Assembly (NCBI RefSeq): GCF_900108365.1
Contig: NZ_FNWQ01000001.1
Location: 1,364,001-1,428,000, forward strand
Direction of reading: 5' to 3'
Length of the DNA: 64,000 nucleotides
Source: Chryseobacterium culicis
Lineage (GTDB): Bacteria > Bacteroidota > Bacteroidia > Flavobacteriales > Weeksellaceae
This document shows, one piece after another, positions 43,567 to 52,072 of this stretch (position 1 is the first letter of the stretch; each line of letters opens with the position of its first letter). Both the position numbers and the translations under genes were made by a program. Under the pieces are notes generated by a model that was given only the letters and a program-made list of their open reading frames with translations, ran no database searches and was not told the DNA's origin.

Positions 43567-44985
43567 ATGAAAAACAATTTATTGATTTTTACGTTTAGTT
43601 TTTTTGCTTTCCCCGCTTTTGGCTGGGCACAGTCTGCGCCGGATTTTAAAGAACTTCTGGATAGTGCTATGGTTCGGGACTCGAACCTTAAAATGCAGAT
43701 TACCCAAAACAAACTTACCGATCTTGACGAACATAAACTGAAAGATATCTTTCTTCCAACACTTGAACTGAGCGGTCAGGCAGGTTATATCAACGGAACA
43801 GCAAGACTTACGTCACCGGAATTCAATCTCGCTCCCTTTATCAATATTCCGGAAGGGACTTTTAACAATAATTTTAATGTATCCGGATTTTCGGGAATTG
43901 CCAAGGCAGATGCCAAAATGCTGCTTTACTCGGGGGGAAAGGTCAAATACATGAAAAAAGCGGTAGAAGAAAAGAAAAAGTCTGAAGATATTCTCCTGGA
44001 GAAAACAAAAGACGAAGTTATTGCCACTATTTCTAAAGCATATGATCAGCTGGCTTTAATTCATCAGTCTAAAAAAGTGCTTGATGAAAGTAAAAAAAGG
44101 CTGGATATTAACAGGAAGACCGCAGATAAAGCGCTTGGCTATGGTTTGATTACTCCTTATGATCATAAGAAGATTGAACTGGCTCAGGCCACTTTAGACG
44201 CCAAAATGGTAGAATATGAAGGCAAAAAAGAGCTTCTTCTTACCCAGCTTTATATTTTAACCGGAATTCAGAGAGAAAGACTCAGAATGATTGAACCTGT
44301 TTTATCTCCCGTTGAATTGCTGGCCGCAGAAAAAGGAATAGAGCAGAGAGCAGAAATCCGTGCACTGGATCATGGCATCAGTGCAGCAGATTATAAGATA
44401 AAAGCCGAAAGAACCTGGATGATTCCTAAAGTACAGCTGATGGCTTCCGCCTACTATATCGGATTGTACGGAAACAGAATAAAATCTTCAGAAAATGTAA
44501 TTCCTGCAGTTCCGATATTGGGCTACGAAGGAAAAAAACTGGATTGGAGACCTAACAATATCAACGTGTTTCCATTAATTACAGCCGGAGTAGGCTTTAA
44601 ATGGGAAATTTTCGATGGTAAGGAAGGAAAACATGCTGAAGAAACCGCTAAAGTAGGGAAAGAAGTACTTCAAAACCAGAAAGAAGATGCCCTGAAAAAA
44701 CTGACGCTGAATCTGGCTAACAATCAAACCAATTACGACATTGCTTCCGCACAGATCACATTGAAAGCCAAAGAAAAAGAGCTCGCAAAAAATGCATTGG
44801 TGCAGGCAGAAAAAGAATTCAGATACGGAATGAGCAAATCTTCACAGCTCATTGACGCAGAAAGTGATCTTGAAGCTGCAGAGCTGGAATATCAGAATGC
44901 CATTTTCAACCAGAGAAGAGCAGGAATAGAGCTGATGAGGTCTACCCAGGAGCTGGATATTACCAAATTTTATTTAATCCCGTAA
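43567..44985 (+). CDS. TolC-family outer membrane channel protein
   Basis: A 472-residue protein with signal peptide ending GWAQS. Long coiled-coil helices typical for OEP/TolC trimers are visible (for example KKAVEEKKKSEDILLEKTKDE and ALVQAEKEFRYGMSKSSQLI). The last segment QELDITKFYLIP is a beta-strand end. It forms the exit duct of an efflux or secretion system with the next two genes; the HlyD-like gene begins 8 bp later. Confidence 0.9.
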   Translation: MKNNLLIFTFSFFAFPAFGWAQSAPDFKELLDSAMVRDSNLKMQITQNKLTDLDEHKLKDIFLPTLELSGQAGYINGTARLTSPEFNLAPFINIPEGTFNNNFNVSGFSGIAKADAKMLLYSGGKVKYMKKAVEEKKKSEDILLEKTKDEVIATISKAYDQLALIHQSKKVLDESKKRLDINRKTADKALGYGLITPYDHKKIELAQATLDAKMVEYEGKKELLLTQLYILTGIQRERLRMIEPVLSPVELLAAEKGIEQRAEIRALDHGISAADYKIKAERTWMIPKVQLMASAYYIGLYGNRIKSSENVIPAVPILGYEGKKLDWRPNNINVFPLITAGVGFKWEIFDGKEGKHAEETAKVGKEVLQNQKEDALKKLTLNLANNQTNYDIASAQITLKAKEKELAKNALVQAEKEFRYGMSKSSQLIDAESDLEAAELEYQNAIFNQRRAGIELMRSTQELDITKFYLIP

Positions 44986-44993
44986 TAATTTAA

Positions 44994-45953
44994 ATGATGC
45001 ATAAAAATATATCTATACTCTTTGCTGCTCTGTTTTTGCTGGCGAGCTGTGAAAAAAAGAATGAAAAAATTAAAGATCCTGAAGGAAAAACGAAAAAAGA
45101 CGTCATTTCATTTGCTCCTAAAGTTACCGGAAGGATTCTGAAAATATATGTCTCTGAAGGGCAGACCGTGAAAAAAGGAGATACCTTGGCTCAGCTTGAT
45201 GTACCCGAAGTTTCTGCAAAAATTGCACAGGCTCAAGGCGCGGTAAATGCAGCTTCAGCCCAGGAACAGATGGCCAAAAACGGAGCTACAGCCGATCAGC
45301 TGAGACAGCTTCAGGCCAAATACAAAGGATTGAAAGAGCAGTATGAATTTGCCCAGAAATCTTATAAAAGAGCCAACAATATGTTCCGGGACAGCTTAAT
45401 GTCTCCACAGGCTCATGATGAAATCTATGCCAAATTACAAGGAGCGAAGGCCCAGTATGATGCGGTGGTAGCAGAACTGGATGACGTTAAGAGAGGTACC
45501 CGTGTGGAAAAAGTAGAAATGGCGGCAGGGCAGGCTTCACAGGCCAAAGGTGCTTTACAGGAAGCCAATGTAGCCTATTCTGAAAGATATATTATTGCTA
45601 CCAATGACATGGAAATTGAAACCATCAGCTTAAATACTGGAGAATTGGCCACCGCTGGTTTTGCATTGTTTAACGGATATATTCCGGAAAGTACCTATTT
45701 CAGATTTACCATTCCGGAAAGTGCAATCTCAAAATATAAAAAAGGGCAGGAGGTGACCATGCAGGTGGTGTATAACAAAGAAAATCTGACAGGAAATATC
45801 GTCTACATCAAACAGCTCACAAAATATGCAGATATAACCACTGCCTATCCCGACTACCAGCTGCAGGATGCAATCTATGAGATTAAAGTAAAACCTAAAG
45901 ATATGAACAGGGCTAAAAATATTTTAGTCAATGCTAATGTAATTCTGAAATAA
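44994..45953 (+). CDS. HlyD-like membrane fusion lipoprotein
   Basis: A 319-residue protein. The lipoprotein signal MMHKNISILFAALFLLASC puts lipid on Cys19. A lipoyl-like half (GRILKIYVSEGQTVKKGDTL) leads to a helical hairpin (residues 70-180, AKIAQAQGAVNAASAQEQ) and a beta-barrel (FTIPESAISKYKKGQEV). It links the inner membrane permease to the TolC-like protein. Confidence 0.9.
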   Translation: MMHKNISILFAALFLLASCEKKNEKIKDPEGKTKKDVISFAPKVTGRILKIYVSEGQTVKKGDTLAQLDVPEVSAKIAQAQGAVNAASAQEQMAKNGATADQLRQLQAKYKGLKEQYEFAQKSYKRANNMFRDSLMSPQAHDEIYAKLQGAKAQYDAVVAELDDVKRGTRVEKVEMAAGQASQAKGALQEANVAYSERYIIATNDMEIETISLNTGELATAGFALFNGYIPESTYFRFTIPESAISKYKKGQEVTMQVVYNKENLTGNIVYIKQLTKYADITTAYPDYQLQDAIYEIKVKPKDMNRAKNILVNANVILK

Positions 45954-46020
45954 ATTGAAAAGAACATCAGAATAATTTATTGATTTTTCATTTTGTTCTT
46001 CCACCTATAAAAATATACAG

Positions 46021-47226
46021 ATGAAAGAATTTTTCCGTCTTTTAAAACGTGAGTTCAAACTTTTTATCGGCAATTCTACCTTAAGGACGGTGTTCTTTTT
46101 GGCACCGGTGTTCTATGCAACCTTGCTGGGGTTTGTCTACAAAAGCGGAAAAGTTGAAAATACCCCCGTACTGGTAATTGACAGGGATAATACCCCTTTG
46201 TCTAACCAGCTAACGGAAATGCTGGACGATAATAAAAGCATCAAAATTATCAGATATCCGCAGGAACCTCTGAGCATCAAAGATGAGGTAATCAGACACG
46301 AAGCCGCAGCAGTTGTTATTATTCCCTCAAGATTTGAAGGGGATATGCTTCAGAAAAAATATCCCGAACTGAATGTTTATATCAACACAGGAAACGTCTT
46401 AACAGCTAATTTCGCGTCTAAAGCTCTTCAGCTTACCATAGGAACGTTTTCCGCGGGAGCTTCAATTAAAGCGCTTCAGAAAGCTGGCATGCCTGCAGCA
46501 AAAGCAGCTACCCAATATGAACCTTTCAAAGCCAATTACATCACCCTCTTCAATACTACCGGAAACTATCTCATCTTTATGTGGCCAGCAATGCTGGCGG
46601 TCGTATTACAGCAGGTAATCCTATTAGCAATGGCAGTAAGTTTTGCTGCCGAATTCGAAAGAGGATCCTTTGTGAAGGAATATCTGAAAATGAAAAAATG
46701 GGCTTTCCCAACCATGCTGATAAAAGTGATCCCGATCTGGGTATTTTCAATTCTTATTGTAGGTATTTACTACTTTATGCACATGATCTTCAGGGTTCCG
46801 ATGCCGGAAGGTATTCTTAATTTCATTCTTCTCACCGCTGTTTTTGTGGGATCAGTTTCATTTTTGGGAGTGTTCATCAGTATTCTGATTCCGGATGCTT
46901 TGAAGGCTACGCAGATCCTTATGGTAATTGCATCACCTGCTTTTATTATCAGTGGTTTTACATGGCCTTTGAATGCAATGCCCGCTTTTGTTCAGTTTAT
47001 TGCCAATATTATTCCGTTAACTCCATTTTTACAGGCATTCAAAATCTTATTGATTCAAAAAGGTTCGGTGGAACTTACTTTCCCTTATCTGAAGCATTTA
47101 AGTATTCTTTTGGTTATTTATGCCATTATAGGGTGGATCGCATTAAAAATCAAACTTTGGTTTATTTTCAGGAAATCTGCACCACAGGAAACTGCGGTTG
47201 AGAATACTTCTGAGGAGATTGAGTAG
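46021..47226 (+). CDS. ABC-2-type permease (YhhJ/DrrB-like) without a partner ATPase gene
   Basis: A 401-residue membrane protein. One helix at residues 20-40, a large periplasmic domain (about 50-165, with VLVIDRDNTPLSNQL), and five helices in the C-terminal half, including QILMVIASPAFIISGFTWPL, which is characteristic. The usual gene order has an ATP-binding subunit; none is here, nor a second permease. It may work with an ATPase encoded elsewhere. Together with the TolC and HlyD genes it forms a tripartite exporter of unknown substrate. Confidence 0.88.
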   Translation: MKEFFRLLKREFKLFIGNSTLRTVFFLAPVFYATLLGFVYKSGKVENTPVLVIDRDNTPLSNQLTEMLDDNKSIKIIRYPQEPLSIKDEVIRHEAAAVVIIPSRFEGDMLQKKYPELNVYINTGNVLTANFASKALQLTIGTFSAGASIKALQKAGMPAAKAATQYEPFKANYITLFNTTGNYLIFMWPAMLAVVLQQVILLAMAVSFAAEFERGSFVKEYLKMKKWAFPTMLIKVIPIWVFSILIVGIYYFMHMIFRVPMPEGILNFILLTAVFVGSVSFLGVFISILIPDALKATQILMVIASPAFIISGFTWPLNAMPAFVQFIANIIPLTPFLQAFKILLIQKGSVELTFPYLKHLSILLVIYAIIGWIALKIKLWFIFRKSAPQETAVENTSEEIE

Positions 47227-47237
47227 TTTTTTTGTTT

Positions 47238-47570
47238 CTAGTTGCTGGTTAATCTGTTGCTGGTTTTCTATTGCTAGTTAAACTGTTGCTGGTTTCTTGT
47301 TGCTTGTTTTTGTTGCTAGCTTTTGATTGATCAGGTGCTTGCTGTTAATTGTATCGGTTATGAGTATTTACCTTAAAAACATCAAGAAATAATTAAAAAA
47401 ACAAAATAACCTGTATTAACCAAACTCCACATTTTCACACTCCAAAGTCCCGCAATCCCAAAACCCGCCCTGTAGCTTATCTACTTAAAATCCTCAACAT
47501 TTATCCCTACGCTTAATCACAAACTAGCAACAAGCAACTCGTAACCAGAACCCACAACTCGCAACTCGCA
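47238..47570. repeat. Short-repeat intergenic region (GTTGCT and its complement)
   Basis: The 425-bp gap 47227-47651 holds no gene. From 47238 to 47346 the plus strand repeats units such as GTTGCTGGTT, TTGCTAGTTA and GTTGCTTG at least eight times. At 47522-47570 the complement type appears (ACTAGCAACAAGCAACTCG, then AACTCGCAACTCGCA). The two zones are partly inverted, so a long stem is possible. Near 47622-47629 a TATATTTG box is probably the promoter of the next gene. Confidence 0.6.
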
Positions 47571-47651
47571 CCACACCCCTCAATTTTTTCGCCCAACAAT
47601 AAAATCAAACGAAAAAACTGATATATTTGTCTGCAGTAAAATAGAAATTAT

Positions 47652-48107
47652 ATGGAAAATGTATTTGACGCAAAAGATGCTCAAAACTATATTGATAGGA
47701 TCAACAGACTGGTGGAAGATACTCATGGTTTGTGGGGAAAAATGACGGTAGACCAAATGCTGGCACACTGCTGTATTACCTATGAAATGATCTATGAACC
47801 GGAAAAGCACAAAAAGCCGGGATCTATTGCAAAATTTATATTAAAAACTTTCGTTAAACCTAAGGTAGTGGGAGAAAAAGCCTATCCCAGAGATTCTCCT
47901 ACCGCTCCACAGTTTTTGATCACTACCAGAAAGAATTTTCATGAAGAAAAAACAAGGCTGATCGGGTTTATTCAAAAGACACAGCAGCTGGGGGCAGATG
48001 CTTTCGATGGTAAAGAGTCTTTTTCCTTCGGAAAGCTGAATGCTCAGGAATGGAACAATATGTTTGCTAAACATTTGAACCACCATCTGGCACAATTTGG
48101 CGTTTAA
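47652..48107 (+). CDS. DUF1569 protein (DinB-like fold)
   Basis: A 151-residue protein. WGKMTVDQMLAHCCITYEM and the final KHLNHHLAQFG carry histidines placed as in DinB/YfiT four-helix metal-binding proteins, and the family name DUF1569 fits from memory. It is followed by a small secreted protein gene after 12 bp. Function unknown. Confidence 0.8.
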   Translation: MENVFDAKDAQNYIDRINRLVEDTHGLWGKMTVDQMLAHCCITYEMIYEPEKHKKPGSIAKFILKTFVKPKVVGEKAYPRDSPTAPQFLITTRKNFHEEKTRLIGFIQKTQQLGADAFDGKESFSFGKLNAQEWNNMFAKHLNHHLAQFGV

Positions 48108-48119
48108 AAATCACACAAT

Positions 48120-48590
48120 ATGAAAAAACTTTTATTACTCCTCATTCTGTTGGCTAATTTTGCATTGGGGCAGATGCCGGATATCTCAAATACCTGGCTG
48201 AACAACAGCAAACCCTACATAGGAACTATTGGAAGTAAAGGACAGGAGCTGAAACTGAAAATCAATATTTCTGAACAGAATAAAAAGAATGATCAGGAAT
48301 ATTTCGTTTCGGGATATTCTCTTGTAGATACCAATTATTCAAAATTTGAAGGCAAGATTACCATTTCAAAATACAAAGATTCCAAAAAACAGGGAACGGT
48401 GTTTGGAGAATATGAACTGGCCGAAGAGAATAAAGGAAAACATTCCGGAATTTTCAAAGGAAAGTTCATATACAATTTCAAATGGAACAGAAAAACAGAA
48501 AAAATAGAGGGTCAGTCCATTGAGCTTACGGGAGACTGGAAAAGCTATGACGGAACCATAGACCTTAAGACCCATTTAAAAAACCAATAA
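48120..48590 (+). CDS. Small secreted protein of unknown function
   Basis: A 156-residue protein with signal peptide MKKLLLLLILLANFALGQ. The mature part is beta-rich and polar (LKLKINISEQNKK, GTVFGEYELAEE, SGIFKGKFIYNFKW), reminiscent of a small lipocalin-like barrel. No known motif recognised. It shares an operon with the DUF1569 gene. Confidence 0.65.
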   Translation: MKKLLLLLILLANFALGQMPDISNTWLNNSKPYIGTIGSKGQELKLKINISEQNKKNDQEYFVSGYSLVDTNYSKFEGKITISKYKDSKKQGTVFGEYELAEENKGKHSGIFKGKFIYNFKWNRKTEKIEGQSIELTGDWKSYDGTIDLKTHLKNQ

Positions 48591-48653
48591 CTCAATACCC
48601 TCGCTGAAATCCAAAACCTTATCCCGAATTCACACCTTAAAAATACTGACATT

Positions 48654-49025
48654 ATGCAATTAGGCGCTTTTTCAATCAGCTTAAGTGTAAAAGATCTTCA
48701 GAAATCCAGAGACTTTTATGAAAAGCTAGGCTTTACAATCATGGGAGGTGCTCCGGAAAGCAACTATCTGATCATGAAAAACGGATCTACACTGATAGGG
48801 CTTTTTCAGGCCATGTTTGACGGAAACATGCTTACCTTCAATCCGGGATGGGACGAAAATGCACAGAATCTGGAATCCTTTGATGATGTGCGCGAAATTC
48901 AGAGAAGATTAAAGGAAAGTGGAATAGAAATCGGTAAAGAAGCCGATGAAACTACTTCCGGTCCTGAACATATTTACCTTAAAGATCCTGACGGCAATAT
49001 GATTCTTATAGATCAGCACAGATAA
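48654..49025 (+). CDS. VOC-superfamily protein
   Basis: A 123-residue protein with one glyoxalase/bleomycin resistance fold. The start FSISLSVKDLQKSRDFYEKLGF and end HIYLKDPDGNMILIDQHR are diagnostic for the superfamily. Metal-binding residues are not certain. May act on small electrophilic or aldehyde substrates; specific role unknown. Confidence 0.85.
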   Translation: MQLGAFSISLSVKDLQKSRDFYEKLGFTIMGGAPESNYLIMKNGSTLIGLFQAMFDGNMLTFNPGWDENAQNLESFDDVREIQRRLKESGIEIGKEADETTSGPEHIYLKDPDGNMILIDQHR

Positions 49026-49075
49026 AACTCATAAAAATACAAAGACAAATTAAAATTTAAAAAAACAAGACAATT

Positions 49076-49525
49076 ATGGCAACAGTAAACGTTTACCTTA
49101 CATTCAACGGAAATTGTAAAGAAGCATTTGATTTCTATAAATCTGTTTTCGGAGGAGAATATCCATACATCGGAACATTTGGCGAAATGCCTCCAATGGA
49201 AGGAAAAGAGACCCCTGCAGAAGACAAAGACAAGATTATGCACGTATCTCTTCCAATCTCTAAAGAAACCATTTTAATGGGAAGCGATACAGGAGGGGAG
49301 TGGTCTTCCAACTTCAAGGCGGGAAATAACTTCTCTATTTCTGTAAATGCAGAATCTAAAGAAGAAGCAGACAAACTATTCGGAGGCCTTTCGGCAGGGG
49401 GACAGGTAACAATGCCAATGGCAGATACTTTTTGGGGAGCTTATTTCGGAATGTTTACAGATAAATTCGGAATCAACTGGATGGTAAACTATGATGATCC
49501 CGCTAAAATGCAGCAGCATCCATAA
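49076..49525 (+). CDS. PhnB-like VOC protein
   Basis: A 149-residue protein of the PhnB-like VOC branch, recognisable by VNVYLTFNGNCKEAFDFYKS, VFGGEYPYI and FGINWMVNYDDP at the end. The start ATG at 49076 is 50 bp behind the previous VOC gene. Function unknown. Confidence 0.88.
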   Translation: MATVNVYLTFNGNCKEAFDFYKSVFGGEYPYIGTFGEMPPMEGKETPAEDKDKIMHVSLPISKETILMGSDTGGEWSSNFKAGNNFSISVNAESKEEADKLFGGLSAGGQVTMPMADTFWGAYFGMFTDKFGINWMVNYDDPAKMQQHP

Positions 49526-49561
49526 AATTCATATTTTGTATTCGAAATATAGGTATAACTT

Positions 49562-49588
49562 ACCGGCAATCAAACTGCCGGTTTTTTA
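49562..49588 (+). terminator. Terminator after the second VOC gene
   Basis: ACCGGCA, loop, TGCCGGT followed by TTTTTT: clear hairpin. A TATATTTG box (49596-49603) follows and is likely the next promoter. Confidence 0.85.
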
Positions 49589-49679
49589 TTTGGTCTATAT
49601 TTGCACTCCAAAAATAAAGGAAACATCAGCTTTCATCAATTGAAGGAGTATTCTTTAACCATTAAAAAAACATAAAAAA

Positions 49680-50072
49680 ATGAAATTTACAATCGAAAAC
49701 ATTAAAGCGGAACACCAAAAAGTAAAAAGCGGAGCCGATTTTCCTCAGTATATTCAGGACATAAAAGCACTTGGGGTTTCTCATTATAAAGCATACGTAT
49801 CAGACGGCAATACCGAATATTTTAATAATGAGAATGAATCTGTTCGGACAGGGCCTAAATATGATGCTCTCAGAATTTCGGATCATGTAAACCTTGAATA
49901 TTTTAAAGAAAGACTGAAGCTCCATCAGCAGGGAGGTACAGATTACATGACTTTCTGTAGGGACTGCGCAGAAAACGGAATTAAAGGCTGGACGATGGAT
50001 CTTCATATAATGACTTGCACCTATTTTGATCAAAATGATACGGATCTCCTGACAGAAAGGGTTCCGGGATAG
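49680..50072 (+). CDS. DUF1398 protein (YbcV-like)
   Basis: A 130-residue protein. FPQYIQDIKALGVSHYKAYV and LKLHQQGGTDYMTFCRDCAENGI match DUF1398. MDLHIMTCTYF adds a Cys/His cluster. No function is known for the family. It has its own terminator-separated promoter. Confidence 0.88.
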   Translation: MKFTIENIKAEHQKVKSGADFPQYIQDIKALGVSHYKAYVSDGNTEYFNNENESVRTGPKYDALRISDHVNLEYFKERLKLHQQGGTDYMTFCRDCAENGIKGWTMDLHIMTCTYFDQNDTDLLTERVPG

Positions 50073-50182
50073 AACGTAATTTCATCCGGTGTCGTGTGCA
50101 GCCGTATATAAAATATTGCTTGCTATTATTGATTTAAAATATTAATTTTGTTAAAAACGATAGATAATAGTAATTAATAAAC

Positions 50183-50860
50183 ATGAGAAAGGTTTTCACG
50201 AAGTTGGCATTCACGATATTAGGGTTAGGATCTGTTTTGACATTTGGCCAGAAAAATGATCTGGGAGCCTGGTATATGTATTTTGGAAATAATAAGATCA
50301 GTAAGAAACTGAACTGGCATAATGAAATTCAGTACCGTAATTTTGATGCACTCGGAGATCTTGAGCAGTTACTGATCCGTACAGGGATTGGGTATGATCT
50401 TACAGAAAATAATAACAATGTTTTATTGGGGTACGGTTTTATTCTCAGTCAGCCCTATGTAAATGGAGAGAAAAAAGAAAATATAGAACACAGAATTTTC
50501 CAGCAGTATATTACCAAGCAGAGATTTGGACGGTTCTATCTTCAGCACCGCTACCGTTTGGAAGAACGTTTTCTGGAAGATGATTTCAGAATGAGATTCC
50601 GTTACATGCTGGGGCTGAATATTCCGATTACTCAGAAGGAGATGCTTCCGAAAACGCTCTATGCATCTGTATATAATGAGATTTTTCTGCACTTCAACAG
50701 TCCGGTTTTCGACAGAAACAGAGTATACGGAGCCTTAGGATATGTCATTAATAAAAATATGAGGATTGAAGCCGGTTATATGAACCAAATTCAGGAGAAC
50801 AGAAACCGCGGACAAATTCAGATTGGTTTTTACAACAATATTCCATTTACTAAAAACTGA
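50183..50860 (+). CDS. DUF2490 outer-membrane-type beta-barrel protein
   Basis: A 225-residue protein, signal peptide ending VLTFGQ. The barrel strands DLGAWYMYFGNNKISKKLNW, YRNFDALGDLEQLLIRTG and FGRFYLQHRYRLEERF fit DUF2490, a family of small barrels in the Bacteroidota outer membrane with unknown function. It ends 79 bp before the bestrophin gene. Confidence 0.88.
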   Translation: MRKVFTKLAFTILGLGSVLTFGQKNDLGAWYMYFGNNKISKKLNWHNEIQYRNFDALGDLEQLLIRTGIGYDLTENNNNVLLGYGFILSQPYVNGEKKENIEHRIFQQYITKQRFGRFYLQHRYRLEERFLEDDFRMRFRYMLGLNIPITQKEMLPKTLYASVYNEIFLHFNSPVFDRNRVYGALGYVINKNMRIEAGYMNQIQENRNRGQIQIGFYNNIPFTKN

Positions 50861-50939
50861 TCAGAACCGCTGCTGAATGCCCTGAGGAAAACCATTATTT
50901 GAAAATTTAAAAATAATAACACCACAAAAATAAACACCT

Positions 50940-51944
50940 ATGCATTCAGGAAAAAGATTTGGAGCCCGTGAGTTCATTATCTGGACCAGACGCAGCATTT
51001 ATGCTCTTGTCGTATTATCAGCTATTCCAACAGTATTGTACTTTCTGGGATGGAAATTTCTTTCCGTTCCGTGGCAGCCCATTGCCATCATGGGAACAGC
51101 AGTAGCCTTTATTGTGGGATTTAAGAACAATGCCAGTTACAGCAGGCTCTGGGAAGCCAGACAGATCTATGGAGCAATTATCAACGACAGCCGCAGTTTC
51201 GGCTATATTCTGAGAGATGCACTGCTTTCTAAAGATCAGCGTAAAGTAAAAGAAATGTTTCTTCGTCATTATGCATGGCTTACGGCCCTGAGATTTCAGC
51301 TTCGTGAACCTAGAGCATGGGAAAACATGGGAACAGAGCAGTTTGATGAATATGCTAAAAAGTATGACATCCCTGAAAGACTTTCCAAACTGGATGAAGA
51401 ATTAAAAAAGTATCTTTCTGAACCGGAACTTCAATATATTGTAAGCAAAAAGAACCGGGCTACACAACTGATGGCCAAGCAGAGCAAAGCCTTGTCCGAA
51501 GCTTATGAAAAAGGAGAAATCAATGATTTTCAATGGACCCAGATCAATCAGCAACTGGTGAAATTTACGGATAATCAGGGAAAGGCAGAAAGAATAAAGA
51601 ACTTTCCCTATCCAAGAAACTTTTCATCCATTACAACCTATCTTTTGCTGTTATTCATTGTTTTCGTTCCTTTCGGATTACTGAAAGAACTGGATAAATT
51701 AGGAGACGGTACCCCAGTAGAAGGGTGGACCTTATGGTTTAATATTCCGTTTTCTTTACTGGTGACCTGGTGCTTTCATACCTTAGACAGCGTGGGAGAA
51801 GCTTCTGTAAACCCTTTTGAAGGAAGTCCCAATGATGTTCCGATCACCCAGATCAGCCGTACCATAGAAATTGATATGAGAGATATGCTGGATGAATCTG
51901 ATCTTCCGCCAGCCATCACGCCAAAGAATAATATTGTGCTTTAA
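50940..51944 (+). CDS. Bestrophin-family ion channel protein
   Basis: A 334-residue membrane protein. The N-terminal FIIWTRRSIYALVVLSAIP helix and IVGFKNNASYSRLWEARQIY region with NDSRSFGYIL are the bacterial bestrophin signature. The later PYPRNFSSITTYLLLLFI and GVWFNIPFSLLVTW-like segments are helices of the pore. Bacterial bestrophins form pentamers and conduct anions or cations. The CPA1 antiporter gene follows after 128 bp; a joint role in ion homeostasis is possible. Confidence 0.9.
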   Translation: MHSGKRFGAREFIIWTRRSIYALVVLSAIPTVLYFLGWKFLSVPWQPIAIMGTAVAFIVGFKNNASYSRLWEARQIYGAIINDSRSFGYILRDALLSKDQRKVKEMFLRHYAWLTALRFQLREPRAWENMGTEQFDEYAKKYDIPERLSKLDEELKKYLSEPELQYIVSKKNRATQLMAKQSKALSEAYEKGEINDFQWTQINQQLVKFTDNQGKAERIKNFPYPRNFSSITTYLLLLFIVFVPFGLLKELDKLGDGTPVEGWTLWFNIPFSLLVTWCFHTLDSVGEASVNPFEGSPNDVPITQISRTIEIDMRDMLDESDLPPAITPKNNIVL

Positions 51945-52072
51945 TACAGCCGGTTTTTGTACTTTTTGTAAAATCGAAAGGAATTACACTTAGAATGAAA
52001 AATATAAATAAACCTACAAGATCATGAAAAGATCTTCCAAATAAAAATAACACTTAAAAAAACGTACTTAAA

